Assembly: GCF_001519065.1 (NCBI RefSeq)
Contig: NZ_KQ954252.1
Span: 248,001-312,000, forward strand
Direction: 5' to 3'
From: Novosphingobium sp. FSW06-99
GTDB lineage: Bacteria > Pseudomonadota > Alphaproteobacteria > Sphingomonadales > Sphingomonadaceae
DNA length: 64,000 bases
The notes under the pieces are model-generated. The model was not told the origin of the DNA. It worked only from the letters and a program-made list of their open reading frames with translations, and did no database searches. Positions 24,908 through 35,056 of the stretch are shown piece after piece. How positions within the stretch are numbered: the stretch's first letter is position 1; every line of letters starts with the position of its first letter. Both the position numbers and the translations under genes were made by a program.

Positions 24908-27202
24908 TTAGAACTTGTAGCCGACGGTGAACTTGAACGACCGGCCAAAGATCGGACGGTTGTCAGGCAGTGCCGCGCCGGGGGTGTTCAGGAAGCGCGG
25001 GTTGCCTTCGGTCAGGCCGTGCGAGTTGGTCAGGTTGTCGGCAGCGACCTGGAACGACAGGCCGGCCCGTTCGACCAGCACGCCCGCACCGAGCGTCTGA
25101 TAGGCGGGCAGCGACTGGATATTTTCCAGGTCGCCATAGCGATTGCCGATGGCTTCGAACGTGCCGTAGACCGTGGCGCGGGTCTGGCCAAAGCTGGCCT
25201 TGTAGGCAGGCGTGAGGCGCAACTGGTACTTGGGGATGCGTTCGGCCTGATTGTGGTCATAGCTGTCGCCAGGTGCCCAGGTCTTGGGGTTTTCGACCAC
25301 GGCATCGGTCTGCACCGACAAGCCGAAATCGCTGGTCCAGCTACCGGACAGTTCCGCACCCCAGGTCTTTGACCCGGCAACCACCGGCGCCACGCCGACG
25401 TCGTTGTACACCGCGCCCTTCACTTTGTCATAGAACCCGCTCAACGCCACATCGAGGCCGTGGCCGCGATATTTGACGCCGGTTTCGAACGACAGCACCG
25501 ACCAGGTGTTGTCGAGCGCAGGCCCGGTGTTGCCGATCTGCGAACGCAGATCGTCAAAGCTGGGCATGTGATAGCCTTCGCTGGCGCGGGCATAGAGGTT
25601 GAGGTTGGACAGCAGCTTGTAGTCCAGCCCGACCGACCACGGCGTGGCATAGTTCGTCTTGCGGATGAACTGCCCGGCGCTGCCGGTGTTTTCCAGATCG
25701 AAGTTGGTCTTGAGGATTTCGTGGCGCACGCCCGCATCCAACCGCAACAGATCGGTGATCTGCCAGCTGTCGGACAAGTAGAACGCGTTTTCGTCGGAAG
25801 TGCCGAAATCTGCGATGCAATAGCAACCTGCAGTCGCGTTCGAGTTGTTCAAGTTGACGACGTCACCCGAACCACCGACCTGCATCCAGTAGTCGTTACC
25901 CAGGCTCCACACGTCGTTCGACGTGAAGTGCGAGAAGAAGTACCCGGCGGTGATCTTGTGCCCGGCAATCTTGTAGGTCAGCGCCAATTCGTTGCTGATC
26001 GAGTTGAGCGCCTTTTCGACCACCCACGCACCGAACTGCTGCACATAGTCGTTGCCGGCCAGTGCTTGTGCGGTGTGAACGCCAGACACCACCGTCTGCC
26101 CAGGCGTGCCGTCGCCGTCGGCCAGGGCCGTTGCCACGGTGATCGCGCCTGCACCCGCCGGAACCAGCCCGGTCGTCTGCAAGGTGCCGTTGGTAAAGCC
26201 GAAGTGATCGGCCAGATCGAGGTTGTCGTTCAGGCTGAACGACAGGTTGCCGCCGCCGACAACGCCCTTCCAGCCGCGACCAGAACCGATATCGAACTGT
26301 TCGGTCGACCCGCTGCTGCCCGAACCCGGCGTGGCGATCGTCAGATAGCGGGTGTAGTTGTTGAGCTGGTTGTACGTGCCCAGATTGATGCCCGGCACGT
26401 TGGTGGCAAACGGCAGGAACCATTCACCGTGATCATCGGTGTAACGCGCGAACACGTTGATCTTGCCGCTGTCGAACTTGTGCGACAGGTTGAGCGTGAT
26501 CTGGCCACCCTTTTCGGTGTCGAACCCGGCCGAACGGATGGTGTCGCCAGCCTGGTAATAGCCGCCGACCATGTAATAGGTGTCATCGGCCAGCTTGCCC
26601 GACATATAACCATCGATGCGCCGCGCGCCATAGTCGGTGGCCGAAACCTTGATGTCGCCCTGGGTTTCTTCGTGCCCTTCGCGCAGGATCAGGTTGGTGG
26701 TCAGACCCGGCTGGCCATCGGCGAACAATGCCGCAGGGCCACCGTTGACCGCTTCGACATTCTGGATGGTTTCGTCGATGCGCACCAGTGCGGTCTGGTC
26801 AAAGAACGACGGGCCGCTGCTGCCGTAGACCGGCACGCCGTCGAATTCCATCGTCACGAACGGCGCGTCGCCGGTGGTCGGGATACCGCGCACAAACACG
26901 TTCGACGTGCCGACACCGCCCGAGCTTTCGACCCACACGCCGGGAACCGACTTGAGCAGGTCGCCCGTGCTCTTGGGGTTTTCGATGGCGATCTGGTCGG
27001 GCGAGATCGTGGTGATCGAGTAGCCGGCTTCCAGCTTCTTGATGCCGCTGCCTGCTGCGCGACCAGTCACGATGATATCGGGTGCCGATGCGTCGGTGGC
27101 GGCGGCGGGGGCCGGGGCCTGCGCGGGGGCGGTCTGTGCATGGACCGCGATCGGGGCCGTTACGGCGGCGATCGTGGACAGCAGCATGTGCCGGTATGTC
27201 AT
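24908..27202 (-). CDS. TonB-dependent receptor, alpha-glucoside locus
   Basis: Outer-membrane receptor of 764 residues. The chosen start (MTYRHMLLS) has AGAGAGGA at good spacing and yields a signal peptide ending at VHAQ. Two upstream in-frame starts exist (27223 and 27301). After an Ala/Pro linker comes DIIVTGRAAG, the plug with LKSVPGVWVESSGG and VEAVNGGPAALFADGQPG, and a barrel ending in FKFTVGYKF with the terminal aromatic typical of outer-membrane proteins. It follows the GH65 phosphorylase gene by 46 bp and probably takes up malto- or other alpha-linked gluco-oligosaccharides. Confidence 0.9.
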   Translation of the reverse strand: MTYRHMLLSTIAAVTAPIAVHAQTAPAQAPAPAAATDASAPDIIVTGRAAGSGIKKLEAGYSITTISPDQIAIENPKSTGDLLKSVPGVWVESSGGVGTSNVFVRGIPTTGDAPFVTMEFDGVPVYGSSGPSFFDQTALVRIDETIQNVEAVNGGPAALFADGQPGLTTNLILREGHEETQGDIKVSATDYGARRIDGYMSGKLADDTYYMVGGYYQAGDTIRSAGFDTEKGGQITLNLSHKFDSGKINVFARYTDDHGEWFLPFATNVPGINLGTYNQLNNYTRYLTIATPGSGSSGSTEQFDIGSGRGWKGVVGGGNLSFSLNDNLDLADHFGFTNGTLQTTGLVPAGAGAITVATALADGDGTPGQTVVSGVHTAQALAGNDYVQQFGAWVVEKALNSISNELALTYKIAGHKITAGYFFSHFTSNDVWSLGNDYWMQVGGSGDVVNLNNSNATAGCYCIADFGTSDENAFYLSDSWQITDLLRLDAGVRHEILKTNFDLENTGSAGQFIRKTNYATPWSVGLDYKLLSNLNLYARASEGYHMPSFDDLRSQIGNTGPALDNTWSVLSFETGVKYRGHGLDVALSGFYDKVKGAVYNDVGVAPVVAGSKTWGAELSGSWTSDFGLSVQTDAVVENPKTWAPGDSYDHNQAERIPKYQLRLTPAYKASFGQTRATVYGTFEAIGNRYGDLENIQSLPAYQTLGAGVLVERAGLSFQVAADNLTNSHGLTEGNPRFLNTPGAALPDNRPIFGRSFKFTVGYKF

Positions 27203-27248
27203 GGTTGATCCTCTCTTTGTCATCTTACGTCCTCCCTCGAAAATGGCG

Positions 27249-30137
27249 CTACGCCTGATGCGTCGCTGCCAAAGCTGTGCGATGTGTGGTGATGATTGCA
27301 TCGAGCGACAGTTCGCCGATGCGCGGTACGGTCAGCGCGGGTCCGTCGAGCGTACCTGCCGGGCCGATGCCGATGGCAACCATGCCGGCGGCGCGGATCG
27401 CATCGACCCCGGCCTGCGCATCCTCGATGCCAACGCAGGCCGAAGGATCGACGCCCATGGCATGGGCACAGGCCAGAAAGATGTCGGGCGCTGGCTTTGG
27501 TGCTGCAACCGCACCGGCATCGGCGATGAAATCGAACTGGTCGGCAATCCCCAGTCGCGCGATCACGTCGGGCGCATTGCGGCTGGCCGAGGCGAGCGCG
27601 ATTTTCAGTCCGGCGCTACGCGCGGCGGCAAACAGATTGGCCACCCCGGCAAACAGGTTGGCCGGGGTATAGGCATCCAGCCGGTCGCGATACATCGCGT
27701 TCTTTTCGGCCAGGCACGCGGTGAACACGTCATCCGCCAGCGTCACGCCCGAATTTTCGCAGATCAGCCGCAACGAATTGGCGCGGTCGACGCCCTTCAG
27801 CCGCTCGTTGAACGCGCGGTCGAATGCCAGCCCATGGCGGCGGGCGAGTTCGGCCCAGGCCTCGTAATGGTCTTCTGCGGTGTCGGTCAGCACCCCGTCG
27901 AGGTCGAAGATCAGCGCCTTGACGGTGGGCGCGGGGGCAAACACCGGCGCATCGCCGACATGCAGCGCGCGGCCATGGTCGAACAGCGCAACCGGTGCGC
28001 CATCGACCAGTGTATACGTCGTGCCTTGCGCAGTGACATCGAGCGCGATCGTGCTGCCGCGCCAGTTCAGCCGCAGGCCATAACGAGCCATGTCGGGCGT
28101 GGTCTGCGGGCGCAGATGCAGCGCCCCTTCGCGCAGCGTCAGCCCGGCATAGCCGAACGCGAGCACGTTCCAGCTTCCCGCCAGGGCGGCCATGTGCAGC
28201 CCGTGGTCGGTGTTGTGGTGGCGGTTTTCCAGATCGACAAAGGCCGCTTCGTCAAAGAAGTGGTGCGCCGCCTCGGCCAGCCCGAGCCGCGCGGCGACAA
28301 CCGCGAAGGCGGGCGCCGACAGCGTCGAATCGTGCGACGTGATCGGCTCGTAAAACGCATAGTTCGCCGCCTGGCGCGTGATCGGCATATCGACCAGACC
28401 CATCGCCAGTGCCTGGATCACATCGCCCTGTTTGCACACCTGATGGCGGAACAGCGTCATCGGGTGATGGTCGAGCAGCAGCGGCCGGCCCGGCACGCGC
28501 AGCGCGAACGGGAATGCGGGGCGCGCCAGAAAGCTGTCATCCTGCGCGCTGACGCCGTCGGGGCCATCGGTGGGCAGCCACATCGCGGCGGCGGCCCGGG
28601 CCCACAGGCGCGGTTCGTCGTCGTCGAGCCCGATCCGCTGCGCCAGTGCGGCAAACCGCGCCGGATCGTCGGCCTGCAACCGCGCGGCGGTATCGGCGGC
28701 AAATGCCAGATGCTGGCGCGCAGCGGCGTTGGTGTAGAAATCGTTGTCGATCAGCGCGGTGTATTCATCGGGCCCGGTCACGCCATAGATGCAGAAGGCG
28801 CCGCCGCGCGCCGGGTCAAAGCGGCCGATGCGCGGCCAGATGCGCGCGGTTTCAAACAGCATTTCCGCCGCATCGGCCAGCAGCGCGGTATCGCCAGTGG
28901 CTTCGACGCACAGCTTTACCGCATGGGCAATATCGGCGTTGATATGCACTTGTGCCGCGCCGGTGGGATAGTGCGACGAACATTCGCGTCCGCCGATCGT
29001 GCGCCAGGCATAGAGCGCGCCGCTGGCATGGCCGAGCAGCCGCGCATTGGCGCGCGCCACATCGAGCGTGCCGATGCGATATTCGATCAAGGTGCGCGCG
29101 CGGTCTGGCGCGGTGAACGCCAGCACGGGCAGCAGGAACGCCTCGGCGTCCCAGAACGTGTGTCCTTCATAGCCGTCACCGGTCAGGCCCTTGGCCGCGG
29201 TGCCAAAGGCTGGGTCGCGTGATGCCGATTGCAGCACCTGAAACTGGTTGAACGCCAGTGCACGCGCCAGCGCCGGATTGCCGTCGATGGCGCAGGCCGC
29301 ACCGGCCCAGAAATGGCGCAGCGTGGTCGCCTGTTCCCCCGCCAGCGTGTCGAAACCGGGGAGGGGATCGGTCTGCAACGCGCTGGCAGGAGTGGCGGCG
29401 ACCACGCGGTCGAATGTCAGCGTTTCACCCGGGGCAAGCCGGGCAACAATCCCGCCGCCGTGGCGATGTTCGGCAGGTGCGGTGATCGTCTGGCGATAGA
29501 CCAGCGACAATTCGCCGCTGGTGAACCGGGTGCTCTGCGCATCAATCGCATCGCTGTGCCAGCGGCGCACCAGCCGGGCCGAAATACGCGGGTCGTCGGC
29601 ATCGCCGGTGGCGCTGTCGTGGCCCAGCCCGAACACCGGTTCGAGCGCGACCTGCCCGGTAAAATCGATCGCCGTGAACACGATCCGGCTGGCGATCAGC
29701 GGGCCGCCATCCAGCGGCACCAGCCGCAGGGCGTGGATTTCGAACGTGCGACCATCGGCCAGTTGCCAGCGCGTGGTGCGATCGAGCACCCCGCTGGCAA
29801 GATCGAGCGCGCGGGTGAAATGATCGATCCGCGCGGTGGCAAGATCGACCGGCAGGCCATCAATGGCGATGCGCAAGGCCACCGGGCTGGGGCACAGCAC
29901 GCGCGTTTCGGTCGCGCTGGCATAACCTGGAAAGGCCTCGTGATAAGTGATCGGCCGGGTCACATAGGCCGAGGGCAGGATCAGGTCGGGGGCCAGGGCC
30001 AGTTCATCGACCGAGCCCTTGATGCCGACCAGACCGTTGGCGAGTGCGAACAGCGAGGCATAGCTGTCGGCCAGCGGATCCTGCGAGGCAGGTTGTTCGA
30101 TAGGCTGGGCGCACGTCGGCGACATGGCGGTTGGCAC
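27249..30137 (-). CDS. GH65 glycoside phosphorylase fused to beta-phosphoglucomutase
   Basis: A 962-residue fusion. About residues 20-735 form a GH65 inverting phosphorylase that splits an alpha-linked disaccharide (maltose, trehalose, kojibiose or nigerose type) with phosphate to give beta-glucose 1-phosphate. The catalytic acid is Glu458 in VTGPDEY, and KQGDVIQA is the phosphate-site region. Residues about 740-950 are a HAD-type beta-phosphoglucomutase with nucleophile Asp745 in FDLDGVLTDT, plus ALASASRN and KPAPDIFLACA. The fusion therefore makes glucose 6-phosphate directly. GTG start at 30137, preceded by GAGGA. It lies beside a LacI gene and an operator-like palindrome. The exact linkage cannot be told from sequence. 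Confidence 0.93.
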   Translation of the reverse strand: MPTAMSPTCAQPIEQPASQDPLADSYASLFALANGLVGIKGSVDELALAPDLILPSAYVTRPITYHEAFPGYASATETRVLCPSPVALRIAIDGLPVDLATARIDHFTRALDLASGVLDRTTRWQLADGRTFEIHALRLVPLDGGPLIASRIVFTAIDFTGQVALEPVFGLGHDSATGDADDPRISARLVRRWHSDAIDAQSTRFTSGELSLVYRQTITAPAEHRHGGGIVARLAPGETLTFDRVVAATPASALQTDPLPGFDTLAGEQATTLRHFWAGAACAIDGNPALARALAFNQFQVLQSASRDPAFGTAAKGLTGDGYEGHTFWDAEAFLLPVLAFTAPDRARTLIEYRIGTLDVARANARLLGHASGALYAWRTIGGRECSSHYPTGAAQVHINADIAHAVKLCVEATGDTALLADAAEMLFETARIWPRIGRFDPARGGAFCIYGVTGPDEYTALIDNDFYTNAAARQHLAFAADTAARLQADDPARFAALAQRIGLDDDEPRLWARAAAAMWLPTDGPDGVSAQDDSFLARPAFPFALRVPGRPLLLDHHPMTLFRHQVCKQGDVIQALAMGLVDMPITRQAANYAFYEPITSHDSTLSAPAFAVVAARLGLAEAAHHFFDEAAFVDLENRHHNTDHGLHMAALAGSWNVLAFGYAGLTLREGALHLRPQTTPDMARYGLRLNWRGSTIALDVTAQGTTYTLVDGAPVALFDHGRALHVGDAPVFAPAPTVKALIFDLDGVLTDTAEDHYEAWAELARRHGLAFDRAFNERLKGVDRANSLRLICENSGVTLADDVFTACLAEKNAMYRDRLDAYTPANLFAGVANLFAAARSAGLKIALASASRNAPDVIARLGIADQFDFIADAGAVAAPKPAPDIFLACAHAMGVDPSACVGIEDAQAGVDAIRAAGMVAIGIGPAGTLDGPALTVPRIGELSLDAIITTHRTALAATHQA

Positions 30138-30192
30138 TTCGCATCCTCTTTCGGTTCGTGCCCTGAAACGGGCATCGACTCCCTGAAAGCGT

Positions 30193-30234
30193 TGGATACG
30201 GAAAGAATGGTATCGTTGTCAAGTTATCGATAAC
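30193..30234 (-). promoter_or_regulatory. promoter with LacI-type operator upstream of the GH65 fusion gene
   Basis: On the minus strand TTGACA (30222-30217) and TATCCA (30198-30193) are separated by 18 bp. The perfect palindrome GTTATCGATAAC (30223-30234) directly abuts the -35 element. An operator in this position fits repression by the LacI protein encoded just upstream (30292-31317). Confidence 0.6.
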
Positions 30235-30249
30235 ATTATTGCAAGTGCG

Positions 30250-30271
30250 AAAAAACCACTTTGTAAAGCGC
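30250..30271 (-). terminator. weak terminator candidate after the LacI gene
   Basis: On the minus strand GGCGCTTTACAAAGTGG can form a short five-pair stem and is followed by TTTTTT. The surrounding sequence is AT-rich compared with the window. The stem is short, so this is tentative. Confidence 0.3.
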
Positions 30272-30291
30272 CTTTTTAAGCTAAAAAAAGT

Positions 30292-31317
30292 CTATGATTC
30301 CCGTGCTTTGATCTCAACGGGCATGGACTCTGACAAGGGCTTTGCGCCTTTGGTCAGGGCAAGAATTTTTTGCGCCAACAGCTTGCCGCCACGGTCCCAG
30401 TCTTGACGGATCGAACTGACCGACGGGGTGAACAGCGCGGCGCCGGGGGCATCGTCAAAGCCGATTACGGCGACATCGTCGGGCACTGTGTGCCCCGCAT
30501 CGCGCAGGCAGGTGATCACCCCCATGGCGATCGCATCGCTGGACGCAAACACGCCGTCGAACACCGCACCGCCCGCCAGCAGCGTGCGCGCGGCATCATA
30601 ACCGCCTTCGCGGGTAAACCGGCTCGATGCCTGGCCGACCAGCGTGGCCCCGGCCTCGTCGATGCGCGCGGCAAAGCCGCGCAGGCGGTCGGCGATTTCG
30701 AGGTGCTTGTCATCGCCGATGAACGCCAGCGCGCGTCGGCCCTGGCCCAGCAGATGGTCGGCGGCGATCCGCCCCCCCGCAACATTGTCCGATCCGATCG
30801 TGATATGGTCTTCATTGCCGTCGACCGAGCCCCAGATGACATAGGGCAGCCCGGTACGCTGGACCATGTCGACCGCATCCTCGTGCACGCCCTGGCCCAG
30901 CAGGATCAGCCCGTCGACCGCAGGGGGCGAGGCGACGAACAGCGGCAGCGTGGTCAGCACCATGTTGTAGGCGTGGCTGGTCAATTCCTGCATGATCCCG
31001 CCCAGCAGCGACAGCGGATAGGGTTCGCTCATCGAACGGTCGTGCGACGGGGTCATCTCGATCACCACGCCGATCGTGCGCGTGCTGCGCTGGCGCAAGT
31101 TGCGCGCCGCGATGTTGAGCCGGAAACCATGCTGTTCGGCCAGGTGCAGCACGCGTTCGCGGGTGCTGGTCTTGACCAGCGGATGGCCCGACAGCGCGCG
31201 CGAGACGGTCATTTTCGACACCCCGGCGGCCTTTGCCAGATCGTCCATCGTGACTCGCGGGGACTCTGGCTTGTCGCGGCTCATCTGCGGTGTGGTTCCG
31301 GTCAAATCGTGGTGCAC
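30292..31317 (-). CDS. LacI-family repressor of the alpha-glucoside locus
   Basis: A 341-residue LacI/GalR regulator. The HTH and hinge are clear (VTMDDLAKAAGVSKMTVSRAL, then LNIAARNLRQRSTRTIGVVI), followed by the periplasmic-binding-protein-like effector domain with GLILLGQG, AFIGDD, FASSDAIAMG and IGFDDAPGAALFTPSVSSIRQD. Start is a GTG preceded by AGGA; an ATG 33 bases later (MSRDKPES) is an alternative. It lies upstream of, and in line with, the GH65-fusion gene, whose promoter carries a 12-bp palindrome. The effector is probably an alpha-glucoside. Confidence 0.92.
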   Translation of the reverse strand: MHHDLTGTTPQMSRDKPESPRVTMDDLAKAAGVSKMTVSRALSGHPLVKTSTRERVLHLAEQHGFRLNIAARNLRQRSTRTIGVVIEMTPSHDRSMSEPYPLSLLGGIMQELTSHAYNMVLTTLPLFVASPPAVDGLILLGQGVHEDAVDMVQRTGLPYVIWGSVDGNEDHITIGSDNVAGGRIAADHLLGQGRRALAFIGDDKHLEIADRLRGFAARIDEAGATLVGQASSRFTREGGYDAARTLLAGGAVFDGVFASSDAIAMGVITCLRDAGHTVPDDVAVIGFDDAPGAALFTPSVSSIRQDWDRGGKLLAQKILALTKGAKPLSESMPVEIKARES

Positions 31318-31402
31318 CGGTTCCTAACCGCATCGTCCCCGAATTCCAATCGCTTCTGTCACCAGTACGGTGCTGGCCCAGGGGCGTTCGGCAAACGTTC
31401 GC

Positions 31403-33100
31403 CTAAAACAGACCGTCCTCGTCCTGATCGACCGCAGGGGAGGGTGGCGCGCTGTCGACCGCGACATCGTTCACCAATCGCGCCAGTGCATAGCGCGCAT
31501 GGACCAGACGTTCAGCGGCCATCGTATAGCGGGCCTCGATCCGGGGCAGCGCGCGACGCAGCCATGCCTCATCAGCCTCATCGAGCGAGGGCCGCGCGCG
31601 GGCAAATGCTGCGGTTGCGGGTTGCAGAGTCTGCACCAGCCGATCATCGCCGCCGACGACGGCGCTGGCATCGTCGAGCTGGGTCATCAGGCGGCGCACG
31701 GTGGATTCGCCATCGGTCAGCGCGGCATCGCTTTGGCGACACGCACTGCCGATCACATCTTGCGCCTGATCGAGCATAGCGCCGACATCGGCCTGTTCCG
31801 CACCACCGCGCAGAACCTGGTTGAGCCCCGAAAGGCGGTCGATCGCGGTGGCGATCCTGGCTGCGGTCTCCTTCAACTGGGTGGCCTGTGCGGCGACTTC
31901 GACCGCGATCACCGCTACCGCGACGCCGGTCTGGCCCTGGCGCAGGCACAACAGCCGGGTGTTGATCGCGATCGCTTTCACATCGCGCACGATCTGGTCG
32001 ATACTGTCGAGCCGCCGGGTCAGATCGTCGGCGGCGTCGGCGATGCAGCCGGTCATCGCATCGGCGCGCGTGGCGGTTTCGGCCAGGCGTCCGGTCATTT
32101 GCCCGATCGCGGCGATCCCGGTTTCCAGTTCGTGCAGCGAGCTGGCCCCATCGTCCGCCACGCGCTGGCTGACCAGCCCGGCCAGATCGCCGCTGGCCGC
32201 CGCCAGCAGCCCCAGCGATCGAGTCAACGCTGTGGTCTGGCGCGCATGGTCGGCGCCCGCGCTTTCGATCAGATCGCCGATCAGTCCGGCCAGATGGTCG
32301 CATGCGCCCGGCGGCATCGGTGCCTCGCGCGCTTCGGCGGCGATGATATCGATCGCTTCGGCGGCATGTTCGATGCGTTGTCTGGTGCTGTCGGCCACCT
32401 GGATCGCGGCGAGCACCCCGCCCACGCTGTCCTGCACCCGCATCGCCAGTGTTTCGATCTGTCCGGCAAGCGCCGCGCCCCCGGCAAGATGGCGTTCGAG
32501 CCGCGCGCTGCAATCGGTGATGTGCTGGTGGACCTGGTGCGACATGCCCGATTGGGCCGACAGCACCGTGGTATAGGCGCTGCGGACCGGGGCGATGCTT
32601 TGCAGCACCCCGGCCAGGCGCTCGGCAAAAATGCCGATTTCGGCCTCTCCGGTGGTCAATCGGCCGGCCATGTCATCGACAAAGATGCGAAAATCGCCGC
32701 CGGCGCCGGCAATCTTGATGTTCATCCCGTAGATGCCGATCACCTGCAACTGGCGTCGGATATCGGCGATATGGCTTTCAACTTCGCGTACCAGCCGAGC
32801 GACATCGACCAGATCGCCGTCGCGCTTGCCGATCTGATCGGGCAATTGCGCGATTTGCGAGGCGGCTTCGCGCAATTGCCCCAGCGCCGCGCCCGCCCGA
32901 TCGGCGTCGAGCGCCTGGCTCATGCCCGCCAGGCCGTCGAGCAAAGTGCGGATGGTGTCGATCGCTTCGGACAGCAGATTGCCGCCACGCACAAACCGCT
33001 CGTCAAGCCCGGCGGCCAGTTCGGCAAGCTGCGGGCGCAGCACGTCGCCCGGCCAGGTGCCATCGGGGGCGGTGTCGAGAACGGCTGCGCGTGTTGCCAT
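31403..33100 (-). CDS. soluble MCP-like chemotaxis-operon protein
   Basis: A 565-residue protein without membrane segments, rich in long alpha-helices (alanine-heavy, coiled-coil-like throughout). Near residues 375-400 the segment IVRDVKAIAINTRLLCLRQGQTGVAVAVIAVEVAAQA looks like a decayed version of the MCP signalling tip (compare [29 protein letters not shown]). Elsewhere it lacks receptor features. Its start codon overlaps the cheB stop by one base and it is last in the chemotaxis operon. It may be a cytoplasmic receptor or a protein competing in receptor arrays; no function is known to me. Confidence 0.72.
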   Translation of the reverse strand: MATRAAVLDTAPDGTWPGDVLRPQLAELAAGLDERFVRGGNLLSEAIDTIRTLLDGLAGMSQALDADRAGAALGQLREAASQIAQLPDQIGKRDGDLVDVARLVREVESHIADIRRQLQVIGIYGMNIKIAGAGGDFRIFVDDMAGRLTTGEAEIGIFAERLAGVLQSIAPVRSAYTTVLSAQSGMSHQVHQHITDCSARLERHLAGGAALAGQIETLAMRVQDSVGGVLAAIQVADSTRQRIEHAAEAIDIIAAEAREAPMPPGACDHLAGLIGDLIESAGADHARQTTALTRSLGLLAAASGDLAGLVSQRVADDGASSLHELETGIAAIGQMTGRLAETATRADAMTGCIADAADDLTRRLDSIDQIVRDVKAIAINTRLLCLRQGQTGVAVAVIAVEVAAQATQLKETAARIATAIDRLSGLNQVLRGGAEQADVGAMLDQAQDVIGSACRQSDAALTDGESTVRRLMTQLDDASAVVGGDDRLVQTLQPATAAFARARPSLDEADEAWLRRALPRIEARYTMAAERLVHARYALARLVNDVAVDSAPPSPAVDQDEDGLF

Positions 33101-34170
33101 TACCGGGTCGCCGCCTGCAGCAGCGCCCGCGCGATCCCGTCCAGCGCGACCACTTTTTCAGCCGCGCCACAGGCAATCGCTTCCTTGGGCATGCCGAACA
33201 CCACCGAACTTGCTTCATCCTGCGCCAGCGTGCGTGCCCCGGCGCTGCGCATTTCGAGCAGACCTTTGGCCCCGTCGTCACCCATCCCGGTCATGATCAC
33301 CCCGACGGCGTTGGCGCCCGCACTGCGTGCCGCAGACCGGAACAGCACATCGACCGAGGGCCGGTGGCGCGACACCAGCGGACCTTCCTTGACCGACACG
33401 ACATAGCGCGCGCCCTGCCGTTCAAGCATCGTGTGGCGCAAGCCGCCCGGTGCGATCAGGACATGGCCACGCATCACCGTATCGCCGTCTTCGGCCTCTT
33501 TCACGCTGACTTCGCACAGGCCGTCGAGCCGCTGGGCAAAGGCGCGAGTAAAGCTTTCGGGCATGTGCTGGACCACGACGATGCCGGGGGAATTGGCGGG
33601 CAGCGCGGTCAGGACCGTGCGCAAGGCCTCGGTCCCGCCGGTCGAGGCGCCGATGCACACGACCATTTCGGTCGTCCGCGCCATCGCCCGCGTGTTCGGC
33701 GGTGGCAGCATCGCATCGGCGGTCAGTTTGGGCGCGGGGGACACGCGTTGCGCAGCGCTGCGCGCCGAAACGCGCGCCCGCGCCGCCGATTTGACCGTGT
33801 CGCGGATATGCTGGTGCTGTTCGGCCAGATGATCGGCCACGCCCATGCGCGGTTTCAGGATGACATCGACAGCGCCTGCCTCCAGCGCCTGAAACAGCGT
33901 TTCGCTGCCATTTTCGACCAGCGAAGACACCATCACCACCGGCAGGGGGCACTGGCTCATCAATTTGCGCAAAAAGGTGATGCCATCCATGCGCGGCATT
34001 TCGACATCGAGCGTGATCACATCGGGCACGCGCCGCGCGATATGGCCGGCCGCGGCAAATGGGTCCGAGGCGACTTCCACTTCGAATACCGGATCGGCCG
34101 ACAGGATGGTGACCAGCGCCTGGCGCACACTGGCACTGTCATCGACCACCAGAACCTTGATTTTGGCCAT
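33100..34170 (-). CDS. cheB: chemotaxis response regulator protein-glutamate methylesterase/glutamine deamidase CheB
   Basis: Removes methyl groups from receptor glutamates and deamidates glutamines. The 356 residues comprise a receiver domain (about 1-120) with phospho-acceptor Asp55 in [10 protein letters not shown] and a C-terminal esterase with the Ser in GASTGG, His in VVQHMPESF and Asp in MGDDGAKG. The linker of about 45 residues is rich in Arg/Ala. ATG at 34170 is preceded by GGAGGTGAT. It sits one base downstream of the cheR stop region and is probably co-translated. Confidence 0.95.
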   Translation of the reverse strand: MAKIKVLVVDDSASVRQALVTILSADPVFEVEVASDPFAAAGHIARRVPDVITLDVEMPRMDGITFLRKLMSQCPLPVVMVSSLVENGSETLFQALEAGAVDVILKPRMGVADHLAEQHQHIRDTVKSAARARVSARSAAQRVSPAPKLTADAMLPPPNTRAMARTTEMVVCIGASTGGTEALRTVLTALPANSPGIVVVQHMPESFTRAFAQRLDGLCEVSVKEAEDGDTVMRGHVLIAPGGLRHTMLERQGARYVVSVKEGPLVSRHRPSVDVLFRSAARSAGANAVGVIMTGMGDDGAKGLLEMRSAGARTLAQDEASSVVFGMPKEAIACGAAEKVVALDGIARALLQAATR

Positions 34171-34171
34171 A

Positions 34172-35032
34172 TCACCTCCGCCGGTAAATGGTGTTGGTGA
34201 CCAGTTCGAGGCGTGGATCACTACCCGCCGCGCCCTCGGAATGGCCAAGGAACAGGAACCCGCCCGGGTTCAGATTGTCGACCAGGCGCGACACCACCTG
34301 GCGCTGGACGGTCTTGTTGAAATAGATCAGCACGTTGCGGCAAAAGATCAGATCCATCGGTTTGCCCACCGGATAGGCGCTGTCCATCAGATTGAGCTGG
34401 GCAAAGCCGATCGTGGCGCGCAAGGGCGCGCTGATGCGCACATCGCCGCGCTGCTTGTCGCGCGATTCCATCACATAGGCGTTGCGCAGCGCGGGCGGCA
34501 CGGGATCGATCAGTTCGCTGGGATAGATGCCGCGCCGTGCGGTTTCCAGCACATCGGTGTCGATATCGGTGGCCAGGATGCCATAGCCCGGCCCGCCGTG
34601 CTGTGTGGCAAAGGCATCGAGCACCATGGCCAGCGTATAAGGTTCTGCCCCGGTCGAACAGGCCGCACTCCACGCGCGAATGGAACTGCCCGATCGCGCC
34701 GCATAAGTGGGCAGGATCTGCTGGCTCAACACCGTAAAATGGATCGGTTCGCGGAAAAAATCGGTCTTGTTGGTGGTGACTGCATTGATCAGGTGCGACA
34801 TTTCCGCCGCCAGGTTGCCATCGACGAACAGATGGCGGCAATAATCGTCGAGCAGCAGATTGCCCAGCGCGCGCGCGCGCCGTCGCAACCGGCCTTCGAG
34901 CATCACGCGTTTGGACGAGGGCATCTGGATGCCGCAACGATCGTTGATCAGCTTGGCCAGCCGGTCGAAATTGGCCTGGCTGAGCGTGTCCTCCGACAGG
35001 TCGTTCAGCGATAGCCGGGTGTGGGCGTTCAA
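34172..35032 (-). CDS. cheR: chemotaxis protein methyltransferase CheR
   Basis: Transfers methyl groups from S-adenosylmethionine to receptor glutamates. The 286 residues show the N-terminal all-helical domain ([22 protein letters not shown]), [13 protein letters not shown], the SAM-binding region [19 protein letters not shown], and [12 protein letters not shown] near the C-terminus. The closing segment [10 protein letters not shown] is typical. Its length is normal for the family, and it lies between cheW and cheB. Confidence 0.95.
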   Translation of the reverse strand: MNAHTRLSLNDLSEDTLSQANFDRLAKLINDRCGIQMPSSKRVMLEGRLRRRARALGNLLLDDYCRHLFVDGNLAAEMSHLINAVTTNKTDFFREPIHFTVLSQQILPTYAARSGSSIRAWSAACSTGAEPYTLAMVLDAFATQHGGPGYGILATDIDTDVLETARRGIYPSELIDPVPPALRNAYVMESRDKQRGDVRISAPLRATIGFAQLNLMDSAYPVGKPMDLIFCRNVLIYFNKTVQRQVVSRLVDNLNPGGFLFLGHSEGAAGSDPRLELVTNTIYRRR

Positions 35033-35056
35033 GGCATGGATCCTTTTCTGGCCGGT

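Noticed and set aside
23753..29222. Long plus-strand open frames (23753-25372, 25460-27208, 27039-29222)
   Set aside because: They lie opposite the MFS, TonB receptor and GH65 genes, have low-complexity basic translations and no ribosome sites, and cross gene boundaries.
31370..33406. A 678-codon plus-strand frame opposite the soluble MCP-like gene
   Set aside because: The minus-strand frame is favoured by its overlap with cheB, operon order, and helical protein character. The plus-strand translation has no recognisable pattern.
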